Source: Candidatus Eisenbergiella intestinipullorum (GTDB lineage: Bacteria; Bacillota; Clostridia; Lachnospirales; Lachnospiraceae). From it: a stretch of DNA of 51,212 bases. Where the stretch lies: contig DWWH01000003.1 in NCBI GenBank assembly GCA_019119815.1, positions 1 through 51,212 on the forward strand. Direction: 5' to 3'. Below the pieces are notes generated by a model. That model did not search any database and was not told the origin of the DNA. It saw only the letters and a program-made list of their open reading frames with translations. This document shows, one piece after another, positions 24,365-32,925 of the stretch; position 1 is the stretch's first letter; each line of letters opens with the position of its first letter. A program made the position numbers and the translations under genes.

Positions 24365-25288
24365 TCAGCCGTCTTTGTCCGTCGATTGCTTCCGGGACTG
24401 GGAACGCAGAAATTCGGAGGGTGTACAGGCGCTGTAGCGCCGGAAGACTACGGTGAAATAGCTGCTGCTTCCGAAGCCCAGCTCCATGGCGGTGTGGGTG
24501 ACGGTCGCGCCTTCCAGGAGCATTTTTTTGGAAAGCTGGATCTTGTGATAGTTGATATAATGCCGGGGGGCCATGCCTGCCTGGGCGCGGAATTTCTGTT
24601 TGAACTGGGAAACGGAAAGGCGGCACAGGGCGGCCAGCTCCTCCAGGGACAGTTCTCCGGCCAGATTGGCATGGATATAGGAGACGGCTTTTTTAATATC
24701 GGGAGAAAACGCCTTGGCGCAGGATCCGGAAAGACCTGCCTGCTTCCGGGAAAGAGCGGTCAGCTCATACAGAACGAGCGTCAGGCAGGCGCAGGCCAGA
24801 TGGCGCCGGCCGAAGGATCCGGCCAGGTCAAAGGCGCGGCGGATCTCATGGAACACCTGATCTTCGGGACGGAACACACGGCCGTCCATGGAAGCGAGAT
24901 CTTCCATGAGTTCTCCGGCAGCTTCGCGGGAGAGGAACAAAAAGGCGCCCGGGTCGGAAACGTCAAGCTGGAACCAGATGATCTCTCCGGCGGAAAGCGG
25001 ACGGAAATTGGTGCTGTGAACTTCGTTGGGCCGGGTCATGAAAACGTCTGAGCCGGACAGCTCATAGTCCTGCTTTCCGGTGGTGAAATGGATCGCGCCC
25101 TCCATCACGAAGGTAAATTCATAGGCATTTCTGTGAAAATGGGGGGAGAGGGGAGCGCGCGCCTGGTTCATGGTGTGCTTCCCGAACATCCGGAGCCCCG
25201 GGATCCCCATTTCATTTGCGGTATAGATGGTGCGGTATCTGGAGACAAAATAGCTGTCCACGCTTTCTTCTGCTTTTTCCGGTTCCAT
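24365..25288 (-). CDS. AraC-family transcriptional regulator
   Basis: 307 residues. N-terminal cupin with HFHRNAYEFTFVMEGAIHF and DVFMTRPNEVHS (sugar-sensing type), C-terminal AraC domain with LSLEELAALCRLSVSQFKQKF and the closing motif YSACTPSEFLR. It is oriented away from the GH38 mannosidase with a tRNA between them; a role in mannoside use is plausible, but the distance (over 300 bp) and the tRNA make it uncertain. The ribosome site is an AAGGAGAA stretch upstream of ATG 25288. Confidence 0.88.
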   Translation of the reverse strand: MEPEKAEESVDSYFVSRYRTIYTANEMGIPGLRMFGKHTMNQARAPLSPHFHRNAYEFTFVMEGAIHFTTGKQDYELSGSDVFMTRPNEVHSTNFRPLSAGEIIWFQLDVSDPGAFLFLSREAAGELMEDLASMDGRVFRPEDQVFHEIRRAFDLAGSFGRRHLACACLTLVLYELTALSRKQAGLSGSCAKAFSPDIKKAVSYIHANLAGELSLEELAALCRLSVSQFKQKFRAQAGMAPRHYINYHKIQLSKKMLLEGATVTHTAMELGFGSSSYFTVVFRRYSACTPSEFLRSQSRKQSTDKDG

Positions 25289-25420
25289 TCCGGCTGTTCT
25301 CCTTCATACATGACAAACGGGCGGACATGGTTCCGGCCCCGGGAAGAGCCGGAATCATGCCCCACTGTTAATTTTGTACGGCGTATAGAAATAGTAGCGG
25401 TACTTTTTTAATGATTTTAT

Positions 25421-25453
25421 AATAAAAGAAGCTTCCGGATCGCTCCGAAAGCT
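25421..25453 (-). terminator. Terminator of tRNA-Leu(CAG) copy 1
   Basis: Minus strand AGCTTTCGGA (25453-25444) pairs with TCCGGAAGCT (25439-25430), loop GCGA, then TCTTTTATT. Confidence 0.75.
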
Positions 25454-25465
25454 CTTTCAAATCAG

Positions 25466-25549
25466 TGCAGGAAAAGAGACTTGAACTCTCATGGTATTGC
25501 TACCACACGGACCTGAACCGTGCGCGTCTGCCAATTCCGCCATTCCTGC
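25466..25549 (-). tRNA. tRNA-Leu (anticodon CAG), copy 1
   Basis: 84 bases with a full cloverleaf and the long variable arm of class II tRNAs. Acceptor GCAGGAA/TTCCTGC with discriminator A, anticodon stem CACGG/CCGTG around TTCAGGT (anticodon CAG), T-arm GTTCAAGTC. CCA is not encoded. Identical to the copy at 31115-31198 over at least 95 bases. Confidence 0.95.
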
Positions 25550-25561
25550 GCGACAAATAAT

Positions 25562-25589
25562 ATTATATACTTTTTCTCCAAAAAGTCAA
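25562..25589 (-). promoter_or_regulatory. Promoter of tRNA-Leu(CAG) copy 1
   Basis: Minus strand TTGACT (25589-25584), 16-base spacer, TATAAT (25567-25562), 13 bases before the tRNA. Confidence 0.8.
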
Positions 25590-25623
25590 TACCTGAAATG
25601 AAAAAATGAGGAGGTTTTTTTGC

Positions 25624-28600
25624 ATGAAAGTTATGAGTGCGGAGTGGAGAGACCGCGTAGGCCATTGGATCAGAACGTTAAAAGAGGATTTCTATGAGCC
25701 GCTGGGAGAAATTTCCTGGAGCGCGGCGCGCACGATGGAGCATCTGAGCCCGCAGGAAGCCCTGCAGAGAGAATTTGTTTCTGTCGGACCGGGCTTCGTC
25801 TGGGGAAATACCTGGGAATACTGCTGGTTTCAGGGGAGCGTGACGCTTCCGGAGCGTGCGGAAGGAAAGAGGATCGTTCTGAATCTGGCGCCGGGCGGAG
25901 AGTCCACCCTGTTTGTCAATGGGAAAAGCTTCGGCACCTACCGGGCGCCCTGGATCAGTGATCAGCATCATTATATGGAGGATAATGTGCTGACCGGAAA
26001 GGGAAAAGTGGGAGAGCGGTTTGACATCCTGATGGAGACGTATGCGGGACATTATTATCCGGAAGCGCCCACCGGCGGCTGCGCTACGGGACCGGTGCTT
26101 CCCGGCCTGTATCAGGACCCTCTGGAGGAGGGAAAGCGCCGCGTCCTCGGCGTGTGCACCTACGGCATCTGGAATGAGGATGCCTATCAGCTTTATATGG
26201 ATGTGATGACGCTGAACGGCCTTCTGGAGGTGGTGGATTCTTCCTCCCTGCGCGCCGCAAAGATCGCGGAGGCGCTGGAGGAGTTTACGCGGATCGTGGA
26301 TTTTGAACAGGGAAGAGAAGAGAGACGCTCCTCTTACCGGGAAGCCTCTCAGATGCTGCGGCCGGTCATGGAAGCCGTAAACGGCTCCACCCAGCCGGTC
26401 TTTTATGCCGTCGGAAACGCCCACCTGGATCTGGCCTGGCTGTGGCCCATGGCGGAGACGCACCGGAAAACCTCCCGTACCTTTGCCGCGCAGCTGCGGC
26501 TCCTGGAGGAATATCCGGAGTACAGATTCCTGCAGAGTCAGCCCGCTTCCTATGAGATGTGCAGGGAATATTATCCGGAGCTGTTTGAACGCATCCGCGA
26601 GGCCGTCAAAAAGGGACAGTGGATTGCGGAGGGCGCCATGTGGGTGGAGCCGGATACCAATATGGCCTCCGGCGAGGCCCTGATCCGCCAGCTTGTCCAT
26701 GGCAAGCGCTATTATAAGGATGTGCTGGGAACGGACAGCGTCATTCTCTGGCTTCCCGACACCTTCGGCTATTCGGCGGCGCTCCCGCAGATCCTGAAGG
26801 GCTGCGGTGTCAAATATCTGGTGACCCAGAAGATCTTCTGGTCCTATAACGACGGAGAACCCTTCCCTTACCACTATTTTACCTGGAGAGGCATGGACGG
26901 CTCCGAGGTGACCTCCTTCCTGCCCACCAGCTATACCTACCGCACCGATCCGAAGGAGATCAACGATGTGTGGAAGAACCGGGTGCAGGCCAGGGATCTG
27001 GACGCCTTCCTGCTGCCCTTCGGCTACGGAGACGGCGGCGGCGGTCCGGCGAGGGACTATGTGGAGTACGCCCTCAGACAGAAGGACATCGAGGGCGGCG
27101 TGAAGGTGAAGATGGCCGGGCCGCTGGAATTCTTCCAGGATATGGAAAAGCTGGGCGGACCGAAGAATACCTACGTGGGTGAGCTGTATTTCAGCGCGCA
27201 CCGGGGAACCTATACCTCACAGGCGGACGTGAAGAAGAACAACAGAAGAAGCGAGCTTGCGCTCCGCGAGATGGAGATGTGGTCCAGCGCCGCCTCCCTG
27301 CGCGGCTGGGCATACCCTCTGGATCAGGCGGACAGGCTGTGGAAGACGCTGCTTCTGCATCAGTTCCACGACATCCTTCCCGGATCCTCCATCGCCAGGG
27401 TTTACGTGGAAGCCAACGAGGCCCACAGAAAGCTGCAGGAGGAGGCCGCCGGGATCACGGCAAAGGCAGAGGCGGCTCTTCTGGAGAAAACAGAGGGCGT
27501 GACCGTATTCAACTCCTTAAGTTTTGAACGCCGGGCGCTCGTCACCCTGCCGGAGAAATTCGCGGACGGAGCGGTCCTTTCCGACGAAACGGCCGTTCCC
27601 GTCAGCAGAACGGCGGAGGGCGTGAAGGCGCTCGTCACCCTGCCTTCCTGCGGCGCAGTGTCCCTGTATCCGAAAAAGCAGGAAGCGAACGGTACGGCTG
27701 CGGAAAAAACAGCTTCCATTCGGAAGACGGAAGACGGCTTCGTGATGGAAAACAGCCGGGTATGCGCGAAGGTGAACAGAAAGGGAGAGGTGATCTCCTT
27801 CCGCTTAAAGACTGCGGACAGCAGAGAATATGCGGCGGGCCCGATGAACCGGCTGCGCCTGTTTAAGGATATTCCCCGCAAATATGACGCCTGGGACATC
27901 GACTCCAACTATGTCTGCCAGGAAACAGAGGGCGCCCGTGACGTTGCCGTGGAGATCGCAGGAGAAGGACTGGAAGCGGTCCTGAAGGTGACGGGAAGGA
28001 TCAGCGATTCCTCCTACACCCAGTACATCCGCCTGGCGGCCGACAGCAGCCGCCTGGAGTTCGACACCACGGTGGACTGGAAGGAGCTCCACCGTCTGCT
28101 GAAGGCGGCGTTCCCGGTAAATGTGTATGCGGAAAACGGGATCAACGAGATCCAGTTCGGCTACGTGGAAAGGCCGGCACACCGCTCCAGGTCCTACGAT
28201 CAGGAGCGCTTCGAGGTCTGCAACCACCATTACAGCGCATTCTGTGACGGAAACGGCGGCGCGGCTCTTCTCAATGACTGCAAGTACGGCATTTCCATGA
28301 ATGAAAACAGCCTGGAGCTGACCCTTCTTCGGGCGGCGGCGGCTCCGGAAATGCGCGCGGACAACAAGGTTCATTCCTTCACCTATGCCTTTACGGCCTG
28401 GGAGGGAAGCTTCATGGACTGCGACGTGGTAAGACAGGGTTACGAGCTGAACGTGAAGCCGTCTCTTGCAGAGGGAAGCGGAGCGGACTTCAGCATGCTT
28501 TCCATCGACCGTAGGAACATCATCCTGGATACCATGAAGCCGGCCGAGGACGGAAGCGGAGACATCATCCTGCGCCTGTATGAGAGCAAGAAGGCGGCTA

Positions 28601-28794
28601 CAAAGACGGACGTTCATCTCTGCGAGGCGGTATTTGGAAAGGCCGCAGCGGACGGCGCGCCGGGCTGGCACGCCTGGAACTGCGATATGCTGGAAAATGC
28701 GGCGGAGGAGATCCCCGCGGCGGACGGCGTACTCTCCCTTTCCTTCCGGCCCTTTGAGATCAGGACCATCCGCATCTGCGGCCTGAAAAAATAG
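25624..28794 (+). CDS. Alpha-mannosidase, GH38
   Basis: About 1056 residues, cytoplasmic. An N-terminal lectin-like domain precedes the catalytic GH38 domain: Zn ligands His267 and Asp269 in GNAHLDLAW, nucleophile Asp379 in WLPDTFGYS, and a further Zn ligand His in HQFHDILPGSS (about 580). Then come the helical middle domain and the beta C-terminal domains. It cleaves terminal alpha-mannose, for example from N-glycans. ATG 25624 is chosen because AGGAGG at 25609-25614 lies nine bases upstream; the in-frame ATG 25606 would overlap that site. It is expressed away from the tRNA and followed by a terminator. Confidence 0.93.
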   Translation: MKVMSAEWRDRVGHWIRTLKEDFYEPLGEISWSAARTMEHLSPQEALQREFVSVGPGFVWGNTWEYCWFQGSVTLPERAEGKRIVLNLAPGGESTLFVNGKSFGTYRAPWISDQHHYMEDNVLTGKGKVGERFDILMETYAGHYYPEAPTGGCATGPVLPGLYQDPLEEGKRRVLGVCTYGIWNEDAYQLYMDVMTLNGLLEVVDSSSLRAAKIAEALEEFTRIVDFEQGREERRSSYREASQMLRPVMEAVNGSTQPVFYAVGNAHLDLAWLWPMAETHRKTSRTFAAQLRLLEEYPEYRFLQSQPASYEMCREYYPELFERIREAVKKGQWIAEGAMWVEPDTNMASGEALIRQLVHGKRYYKDVLGTDSVILWLPDTFGYSAALPQILKGCGVKYLVTQKIFWSYNDGEPFPYHYFTWRGMDGSEVTSFLPTSYTYRTDPKEINDVWKNRVQARDLDAFLLPFGYGDGGGGPARDYVEYALRQKDIEGGVKVKMAGPLEFFQDMEKLGGPKNTYVGELYFSAHRGTYTSQADVKKNNRRSELALREMEMWSSAASLRGWAYPLDQADRLWKTLLLHQFHDILPGSSIARVYVEANEAHRKLQEEAAGITAKAEAALLEKTEGVTVFNSLSFERRALVTLPEKFADGAVLSDETAVPVSRTAEGVKALVTLPSCGAVSLYPKKQEANGTAAEKTASIRKTEDGFVMENSRVCAKVNRKGEVISFRLKTADSREYAAGPMNRLRLFKDIPRKYDAWDIDSNYVCQETEGARDVAVEIAGEGLEAVLKVTGRISDSSYTQYIRLAADSSRLEFDTTVDWKELHRLLKAAFPVNVYAENGINEIQFGYVERPAHRSRSYDQERFEVCNHHYSAFCDGNGGAALLNDCKYGISMNENSLELTLLRAAAAPEMRADNKVHSFTYAFTAWEGSFMDCDVVRQGYELNVKPSLAEGSGADFSMLSIDRRNIILDTMKPAEDGSGDIILRLYESKKAATKTDVHLCEAVFGKAAADGAPGWHAWNCDMLENAAEEIPAADGVLSLSFRPFEIRTIRICGLKK

Positions 28795-28828
28795 AAGGCA
28801 GTTTCTTTTAGGAAGCGAGCACTAAGAT

Positions 28829-28856
28829 AAGAAAGCGGCCGAAGGCCGCTTTCTTG
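28829..28856. terminator. Terminator after the GH38 gene
   Basis: AAGAAAGCGGCC (28829-28840) and GGCCGCTTTCTT (28844-28855) form a perfect 12-bp stem with a GAA loop. The A- and T-rich ends may work in both directions. Confidence 0.7.
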
Positions 28857-28918
28857 CGCTGTGCGCAGAAACGTTTTATAATGGAAAAAAGTGCCCGCAG
28901 TGGCTGAAAGGAAAATCT

Positions 28919-30250
28919 ATGCCATTTCAGACCGTTTTGGAACAAACCCGAAAAAAGGCGTCCCCCGGCACCCAGAAGGACTGGTACCGGCTGGATCTGT
29001 CCGCCATCGTCTACCCGACTCTGCAGAGAAAAAATTTTTCCTCTGTCTACCGTCTTTCCGTCCTTCTGAAGGAGCCCATACGTCCGGATGTGCTTCAGAA
29101 GGCCGTGGACATCGCGCTGGAGCGCTTCCCTACTTATAAGGTCGCGATCCACCGGGGACTGTTCTGGCGCTATCTGGAGCCAAACCGGCGGCCCGGCCCT
29201 TTTGTTCGGCCGGACATCGCCAATCCCTGCATGCCCATGTATTTTAAGGCCGGAAACCGCTATCTGCTGCGCGTCTATTACTATGACCGCAGGATCTCGC
29301 TGGAATGCCATCATTGCCTGGGAGACGGGACCGGGGGCATGTGCGTGCTGCAGACCATCACGGCGGTCTATCTGCGTCTGCTCGGCGCGAAGATCTCCAA
29401 CGGGTATTTCGTGCTCGACGTGAATGAAAAGCCGGATCCGGAGGAACTGGAGGATGCCTATATGCGCTATGCCAACGCCCGTGTCTGCCCTCCCAGACCT
29501 GCGGAAAAGACCTACCGGGTACGCGGCACGCCGGAGCCGTTTCACACCTTCAATATCATCGACGGGATCATGTCGGTCTCTCAGGTGAATGCCGCCGCAA
29601 AAAAGTACGGGGCGACCATTACGGAATATCTCAATTCTGTGCTGCTGTATGCCCTTCTGAACAAACAGCTCAGAGAGCCGCACGTCCGCCTGTACCCGGT
29701 CCGGATTGCCATGCCGGTGAACCTGAGGCGCTTCTTTCCCTCGCGGACGCTGCGCAATTTTATCACCATGGTCTATCCGTCCATCGATCCCAGGCTGGGC
29801 GATTATACCTTTGAGGAGATCGTCATACAGGTGCGCAATTTCATGCGCTATTATATCAATGAAAAATTTCTGCGCGGTGACATCACCACCAATGCGGCCA
29901 CCAAAAGGAATCCCCTGATCCGCGTGGTCCCTCTTTTTCTGAAGGACATTGTGGTGCGCACCTTCTACCGACGCGTACAGGACAAAAATTCCTCCGCAGG
30001 GCTGACCAACATGGGGGCGATGAAGGTGCCGGAGGATATGAAGCCCTATATCGAACGCTTTGACATTTATATGGGCCAGCCTTTTTCTTCCCGCACCAAC
30101 TGTGCCGTCATCAGCTTTGAGGATACGCTCACCGTCAACTTCGCAAGCTGCATCATCGAGGCGGACGTGGAACGCCTGTTCTTCCGGCGTCTGGTGGAAG
30201 ACGGAATCCAGGTTAAGATCGAAAGCAACAGGACCTTTCACGAAAACTAG
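28919..30250 (+). CDS. Condensation/alcohol acetyltransferase-like protein
   Basis: 443 residues with the catalytic pattern HHCLGDG (His131-His132...Asp136-Gly137) of the HHxxxDG acyltransferase superfamily (alcohol acetyltransferases, wax-ester synthases, peptide-synthetase condensation domains). A second-half segment LYPVRIAMPVNLRRFFPSRT resembles the RxxxPVxxR core. There is no carrier domain next to it, so it probably moves an acyl group from CoA or a carrier to a small acceptor or envelope lipid (inference). It is followed 15 bases later by a zinc-ribbon membrane protein, a pair that I recall as common in Lachnospiraceae. Confidence 0.75.
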   Translation: MPFQTVLEQTRKKASPGTQKDWYRLDLSAIVYPTLQRKNFSSVYRLSVLLKEPIRPDVLQKAVDIALERFPTYKVAIHRGLFWRYLEPNRRPGPFVRPDIANPCMPMYFKAGNRYLLRVYYYDRRISLECHHCLGDGTGGMCVLQTITAVYLRLLGAKISNGYFVLDVNEKPDPEELEDAYMRYANARVCPPRPAEKTYRVRGTPEPFHTFNIIDGIMSVSQVNAAAKKYGATITEYLNSVLLYALLNKQLREPHVRLYPVRIAMPVNLRRFFPSRTLRNFITMVYPSIDPRLGDYTFEEIVIQVRNFMRYYINEKFLRGDITTNAATKRNPLIRVVPLFLKDIVVRTFYRRVQDKNSSAGLTNMGAMKVPEDMKPYIERFDIYMGQPFSSRTNCAVISFEDTLTVNFASCIIEADVERLFFRRLVEDGIQVKIESNRTFHEN

Positions 30251-30265
30251 CAGAAAGGAGAACTT

Positions 30266-30970
30266 ATGTCATACTGTGTCAACTGCGGCGTCAGGCTGGA
30301 CGATTCCCTGGACCGCTGTCCCCTGTGCAACACGCCGGTCATCAATCCCAATGAGATTACCCATCGGGAAGCGGTCCCTCCCTTTCCCAGAGAGCGGGGG
30401 CAGGTGGAGCCGGTCAAAAACAGGGATGTGACCCTTCTCTATTCCCTGATCCTGATCGCGACCTGTCTTTCCTGCGGTCTGCTGAATCTCCTGGTCTTTC
30501 AGTCTACCGCCTGGTCTCTCTACATCATCGGAGCCTGCGTCATCCTCTGGGTAGCCGCCATCCCCGTCTTTTTGTATACCAGACTGCCGATCTACTGTTC
30601 GCTCCTTCTGGATGGCCTGGCGGTCAGCCTGTACGAATATCTGATCACCTTCAATACGCCGACGAAGGAATGGTTTTTTGCCCTGGCACTTCCGATCACG
30701 GCCCTGGTCACAGCTCTGGCTATCCTGACCGCTTTTCTCAGCCGCCATGTTTCGGCCTCTTTTCTGGCCATGGCGCTGTATATTTTCGTGGAGATCGCGG
30801 CGCTGTGCGTGGCTGTGGAGCTGCTGATCCGCCGCTTCCTGTCCCTGCCTCTGCTGCTCACCTGGTCCGCGGTGGTCCTGACCGCCTGTGCGATCATAGC
30901 CGCGGCGCTGATCACCATTCTTTCCCGGAAGCGTCTGCGCAGCGCGGTGCGCAGGAGGCTTCACTTCTAA
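30266..30970 (+). CDS. Zinc-ribbon plus six-helix membrane protein (DUF6320-like)
   Basis: 234 residues. N-terminal zinc ribbon with two Cys pairs (CVNCG and CPLCNTP), a proline-rich linker, then about six hydrophobic helices and a basic C terminus (KRLRSAVRRRLHF). It fits the DUF6320 family by memory. It sits in an operon behind the acyltransferase-like gene, suggesting a membrane partner for it. The ribosome site AGAAAGGAGAA precedes ATG 30266. Confidence 0.7.
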   Translation: MSYCVNCGVRLDDSLDRCPLCNTPVINPNEITHREAVPPFPRERGQVEPVKNRDVTLLYSLILIATCLSCGLLNLLVFQSTAWSLYIIGACVILWVAAIPVFLYTRLPIYCSLLLDGLAVSLYEYLITFNTPTKEWFFALALPITALVTALAILTAFLSRHVSASFLAMALYIFVEIAALCVAVELLIRRFLSLPLLLTWSAVVLTACAIIAAALITILSRKRLRSAVRRRLHF

Positions 30971-30976
30971 AACAGA

Positions 30977-31019
30977 CGGCTCTGTCCCGGCATCGGGGAA
31001 AGACGGCGGGACAGAGCCG
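30977..31019 (+). terminator. Stable hairpin after the DUF6320-like gene
   Basis: CGGCTCTGTCCCG (30977-30989) pairs perfectly with CGGGACAGAGCCG (31007-31019). No clear T-tract follows; it may stop transcription or protect the 3' end. Confidence 0.5.
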
Positions 31020-31068
31020 AAGGGAGGCTTTCTTTTGGATCCGGCAGGAATGAAATTTTCCGGCGCAC

Positions 31069-31105
31069 AAAAAAACGCTGAATGCATCTGCATGCCTTCA
31101 ACGTT
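31069..31105 (-). terminator. Terminator of tRNA-Leu(CAG) copy 2
   Basis: Minus strand AACGTTGAAGGCAT pairs with ATGCATTCAGCGTT with one mismatch and one G-U, loop GCAG, then seven T. Confidence 0.85.
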
Positions 31106-31114
31106 TTCTATCAG

Positions 31115-31198
31115 TGCAGGAAAAGAGACTTGAACTCTCATGGTATTGCTACCACACGGACCTGAACCGTGCGCGTCTGCCAATTCCGCCATTCCTGC
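31115..31198 (-). tRNA. tRNA-Leu (anticodon CAG), copy 2
   Basis: Same 84-base sequence as copy 1 at 25466-25549, including flanking TCAG and GCGACA. Class II variable arm, anticodon CAG, no encoded CCA. Confidence 0.95.
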
Positions 31199-31210
31199 GC
31201 GACATGTTGT

Positions 31211-31239
31211 ATTTTATACGATTGAGAAAAGAAAGTCAA
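31211..31239 (-). promoter_or_regulatory. Promoter of tRNA-Leu(CAG) copy 2
   Basis: Minus strand TTGACT (31239-31234), 17-base spacer, TAAAAT (31216-31211). It differs from the copy 1 promoter, so the two genes have separate upstream regions. Confidence 0.75.
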
Positions 31240-31284
31240 GCTTTTTTGGGAAACTTTTTTGACAAATTTTTTTGAAATTTTACC

Positions 31285-31313
31285 TTGACTTCTTCAGCCC
31301 AAAATGGTAATAT
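31285..31313 (+). promoter_or_regulatory. Promoter of tRNA-Leu(AAG)
   Basis: TTGACT (31285-31290), 17-base spacer, TAATAT (31308-31313); TATACT overlaps at 31311. Divergent from the promoter of tRNA-Leu(CAG) copy 2. Confidence 0.7.
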
Positions 31314-31349
31314 ACTATTCGCAGCACGGCAGAACAGGCGTGCAGGCAT

Positions 31350-31433
31350 GCGGAAGTGTCGGAATTGGCAGACGAGCAAGACTAAGGATCTTGTGGCAGC
31401 AATGTCGTGTGGGTTCAAGTCCCATCTTCCGCA
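31350..31433 (+). tRNA. tRNA-Leu (anticodon AAG)
   Basis: 84 bases, class II. Acceptor GCGGAAG/CTTCCGC with discriminator A, anticodon stem CAAGA/TCTTG around CTAAGGA (anticodon AAG), T-arm GGTTCAAGTCC. CCA not encoded. Confidence 0.94.
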
Positions 31434-31446
31434 TTCGGTTTAGTGG

Positions 31447-31483
31447 ACTGAGAACTCGTTGATGACGGGGACTCAGTTTTTTT
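31447..31483 (+). terminator. Terminator of tRNA-Leu(AAG)
   Basis: ACTGAG (31447-31452) and CTCAGT (31472-31477) with inner CTCGT/ACGGG pairing, then seven T. Confidence 0.8.
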
Positions 31484-31516
31484 ATTCAACAGGAAATTTC
31501 ATTTCCTATTGAATAA
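31482..31516. terminator. AT-rich hairpin, bidirectional terminator-like
   Basis: TTATTCAACAGGAAAT pairs with ATTTCCTATTGAATAA (15 of 16 pairs, TTC loop), flanked by a T run and an A run. The rest of the gap to 31749 has a short GATGCG/CGCATC hairpin near 31536 and no convincing gene. Confidence 0.6.
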
Positions 31517-31748
31517 AAAAGGCGTTGATGCACATGATGCGTACCGCATCAGGGCGCACACTTTTTTTAAGGAAAACTCCTTTCCCGGAGCTTCCATCTA
31601 TTTCCCCATTATTTTCCTCCCAAAAGTCACAGATCGTCTCCCGGAAAACAGGCTGCCGTTCGGAGGTGCTGAAACGCCAGGAAAACAGAGACGCTGCCCG
31701 GCAGCGCCGTCCGGCCCGCAGCAGCCTTCCCTGTCATGGTGAGAAGCT

Positions 31749-32897
31749 ATGAGAAGAACCTGTGTGATCAAAAATTCCACTTGTCCCATCTGCGCCAGAA
31801 GATTGGCGGCGAAAACGGTAAAATGTCCGGACGGCACGTCCATGCCCTGCCTGGTATGTGAAAAATGCGGCTGCTATTTCATCCATGACCAGTATTACAA
31901 AACGGTCAGAAGGCTGGAAAAGAACAGCGGGAGCAGACTGAGGAAAAACGTAAATTTTTATCTTTCAGGAAACGATGTGAAAAAGAAAAGCGCGCCGGCG
32001 GACGGCGTGACGGCGCAGAAGGCGCCGAAGACTGCCGGAAAGAAAAAGGAGAAGCGGCCGGTTTCGGGAACAGGCCTTTCCGGCGCGGGGAACGAAAGGA
32101 TAAGGCATGTCCGGATCGGTGCAGGACAGGTGGAAACGTGCCGCTATTATAAGAACGGTCTGTGCCTTTATTTTGACGGTTCCTGCAATCCTTATTCCGT
32201 CAAGTGCAGGTATCCGGACCGTTCCCGTCCCGAGGGAGAAAAGAAAATGGAGGCTGTGCGCTCCGGTATGGGAAATACGGAAGAAAAGACTGCCGCAGGC
32301 GCGGAAACAGCATCTGTCCGGCAGAAGGAGTCTTCCGGCAGGGGGAAGTCCGGCGTGACGGCGATCGTGATCTCCTACAACAGGCGCTGCATCCATCAGG
32401 AGCATGCGGTAGAGGATGTCATTGCCGGCGTCAGGATCGTAACGCCTGACGGCCGGATCATAACCTGTCCCATAGAGGCCGGCTATTGCAGGATCTGTGA
32501 GGAATACTACATTTTGAAAAGGGATTTTCTGAAGGCGAAGAAGGAGGGTATTCTTCTGTGCCCGGTGGAAGACAGAACTTCGGCCGGCCGTACGGCGCAG
32601 GGGCACGCCGCACTGCCCTCCGGCGAATCCCGGATCCACAGATACGGGTATAATGTAAAGAAGGAGAACGGCTATACGGACCGGCAGCGTCAGATCGTGC
32701 TGGCAAACATTCTGGAAAATACGGATATTCCCAAATATGTCGTAAAAGCCGTTATCGGCCGCTGCATCAGACAGCACCAGGGCCAGAAAAATTTTGCCGG
32801 CGCAGTCGCCAGGTGGTCGAAGGATCTGGAATTTGTAGAAAATTACAGGATGGGCGACATCCCGGAAGTGATTGTTGAAAGGATCATTTTAAGATAA
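31749..32897 (+). CDS. Cysteine-rich multi-zinc-ribbon protein, unknown function
   Basis: 382 residues, soluble, basic. Cys groups appear in three blocks: CPIC with CLVCEKCGCYF (about 12-42), a CRYYKNGLCLYFDGSC-type block (about 130-150) and CPIEAGYCRICEEYY (about 238-252). Between the first two lies a low-complexity Lys/Gly/Ala linker. The C-terminal 90 residues are helical without Cys (DRQRQIVLANILENTDIPKY, then IRQHQGQKNFAGAVARWSKD). The middle block, CRYY...GxCxxFxGSC, resembles a CCCH-like zinc finger. Binding to nucleic acid or ubiquitin-like partners cannot be decided. I do not recognise the family. It is followed 28 bases later by an esterase gene. Confidence 0.7.
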   Translation: MRRTCVIKNSTCPICARRLAAKTVKCPDGTSMPCLVCEKCGCYFIHDQYYKTVRRLEKNSGSRLRKNVNFYLSGNDVKKKSAPADGVTAQKAPKTAGKKKEKRPVSGTGLSGAGNERIRHVRIGAGQVETCRYYKNGLCLYFDGSCNPYSVKCRYPDRSRPEGEKKMEAVRSGMGNTEEKTAAGAETASVRQKESSGRGKSGVTAIVISYNRRCIHQEHAVEDVIAGVRIVTPDGRIITCPIEAGYCRICEEYYILKRDFLKAKKEGILLCPVEDRTSAGRTAQGHAALPSGESRIHRYGYNVKKENGYTDRQRQIVLANILENTDIPKYVVKAVIGRCIRQHQGQKNFAGAVARWSKDLEFVENYRMGDIPEVIVERIILR

Positions 32898-32925
32898 CAG
32901 GTTTGCATACAGCGGGAGGAAGAAA

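Noticed and set aside
31509..31742. Possible small gene between tRNA-Leu(AAG) and the Cys-rich protein
   Set aside because: No ribosome site, Pro/Ser-rich composition, begins inside a terminator-like hairpin.
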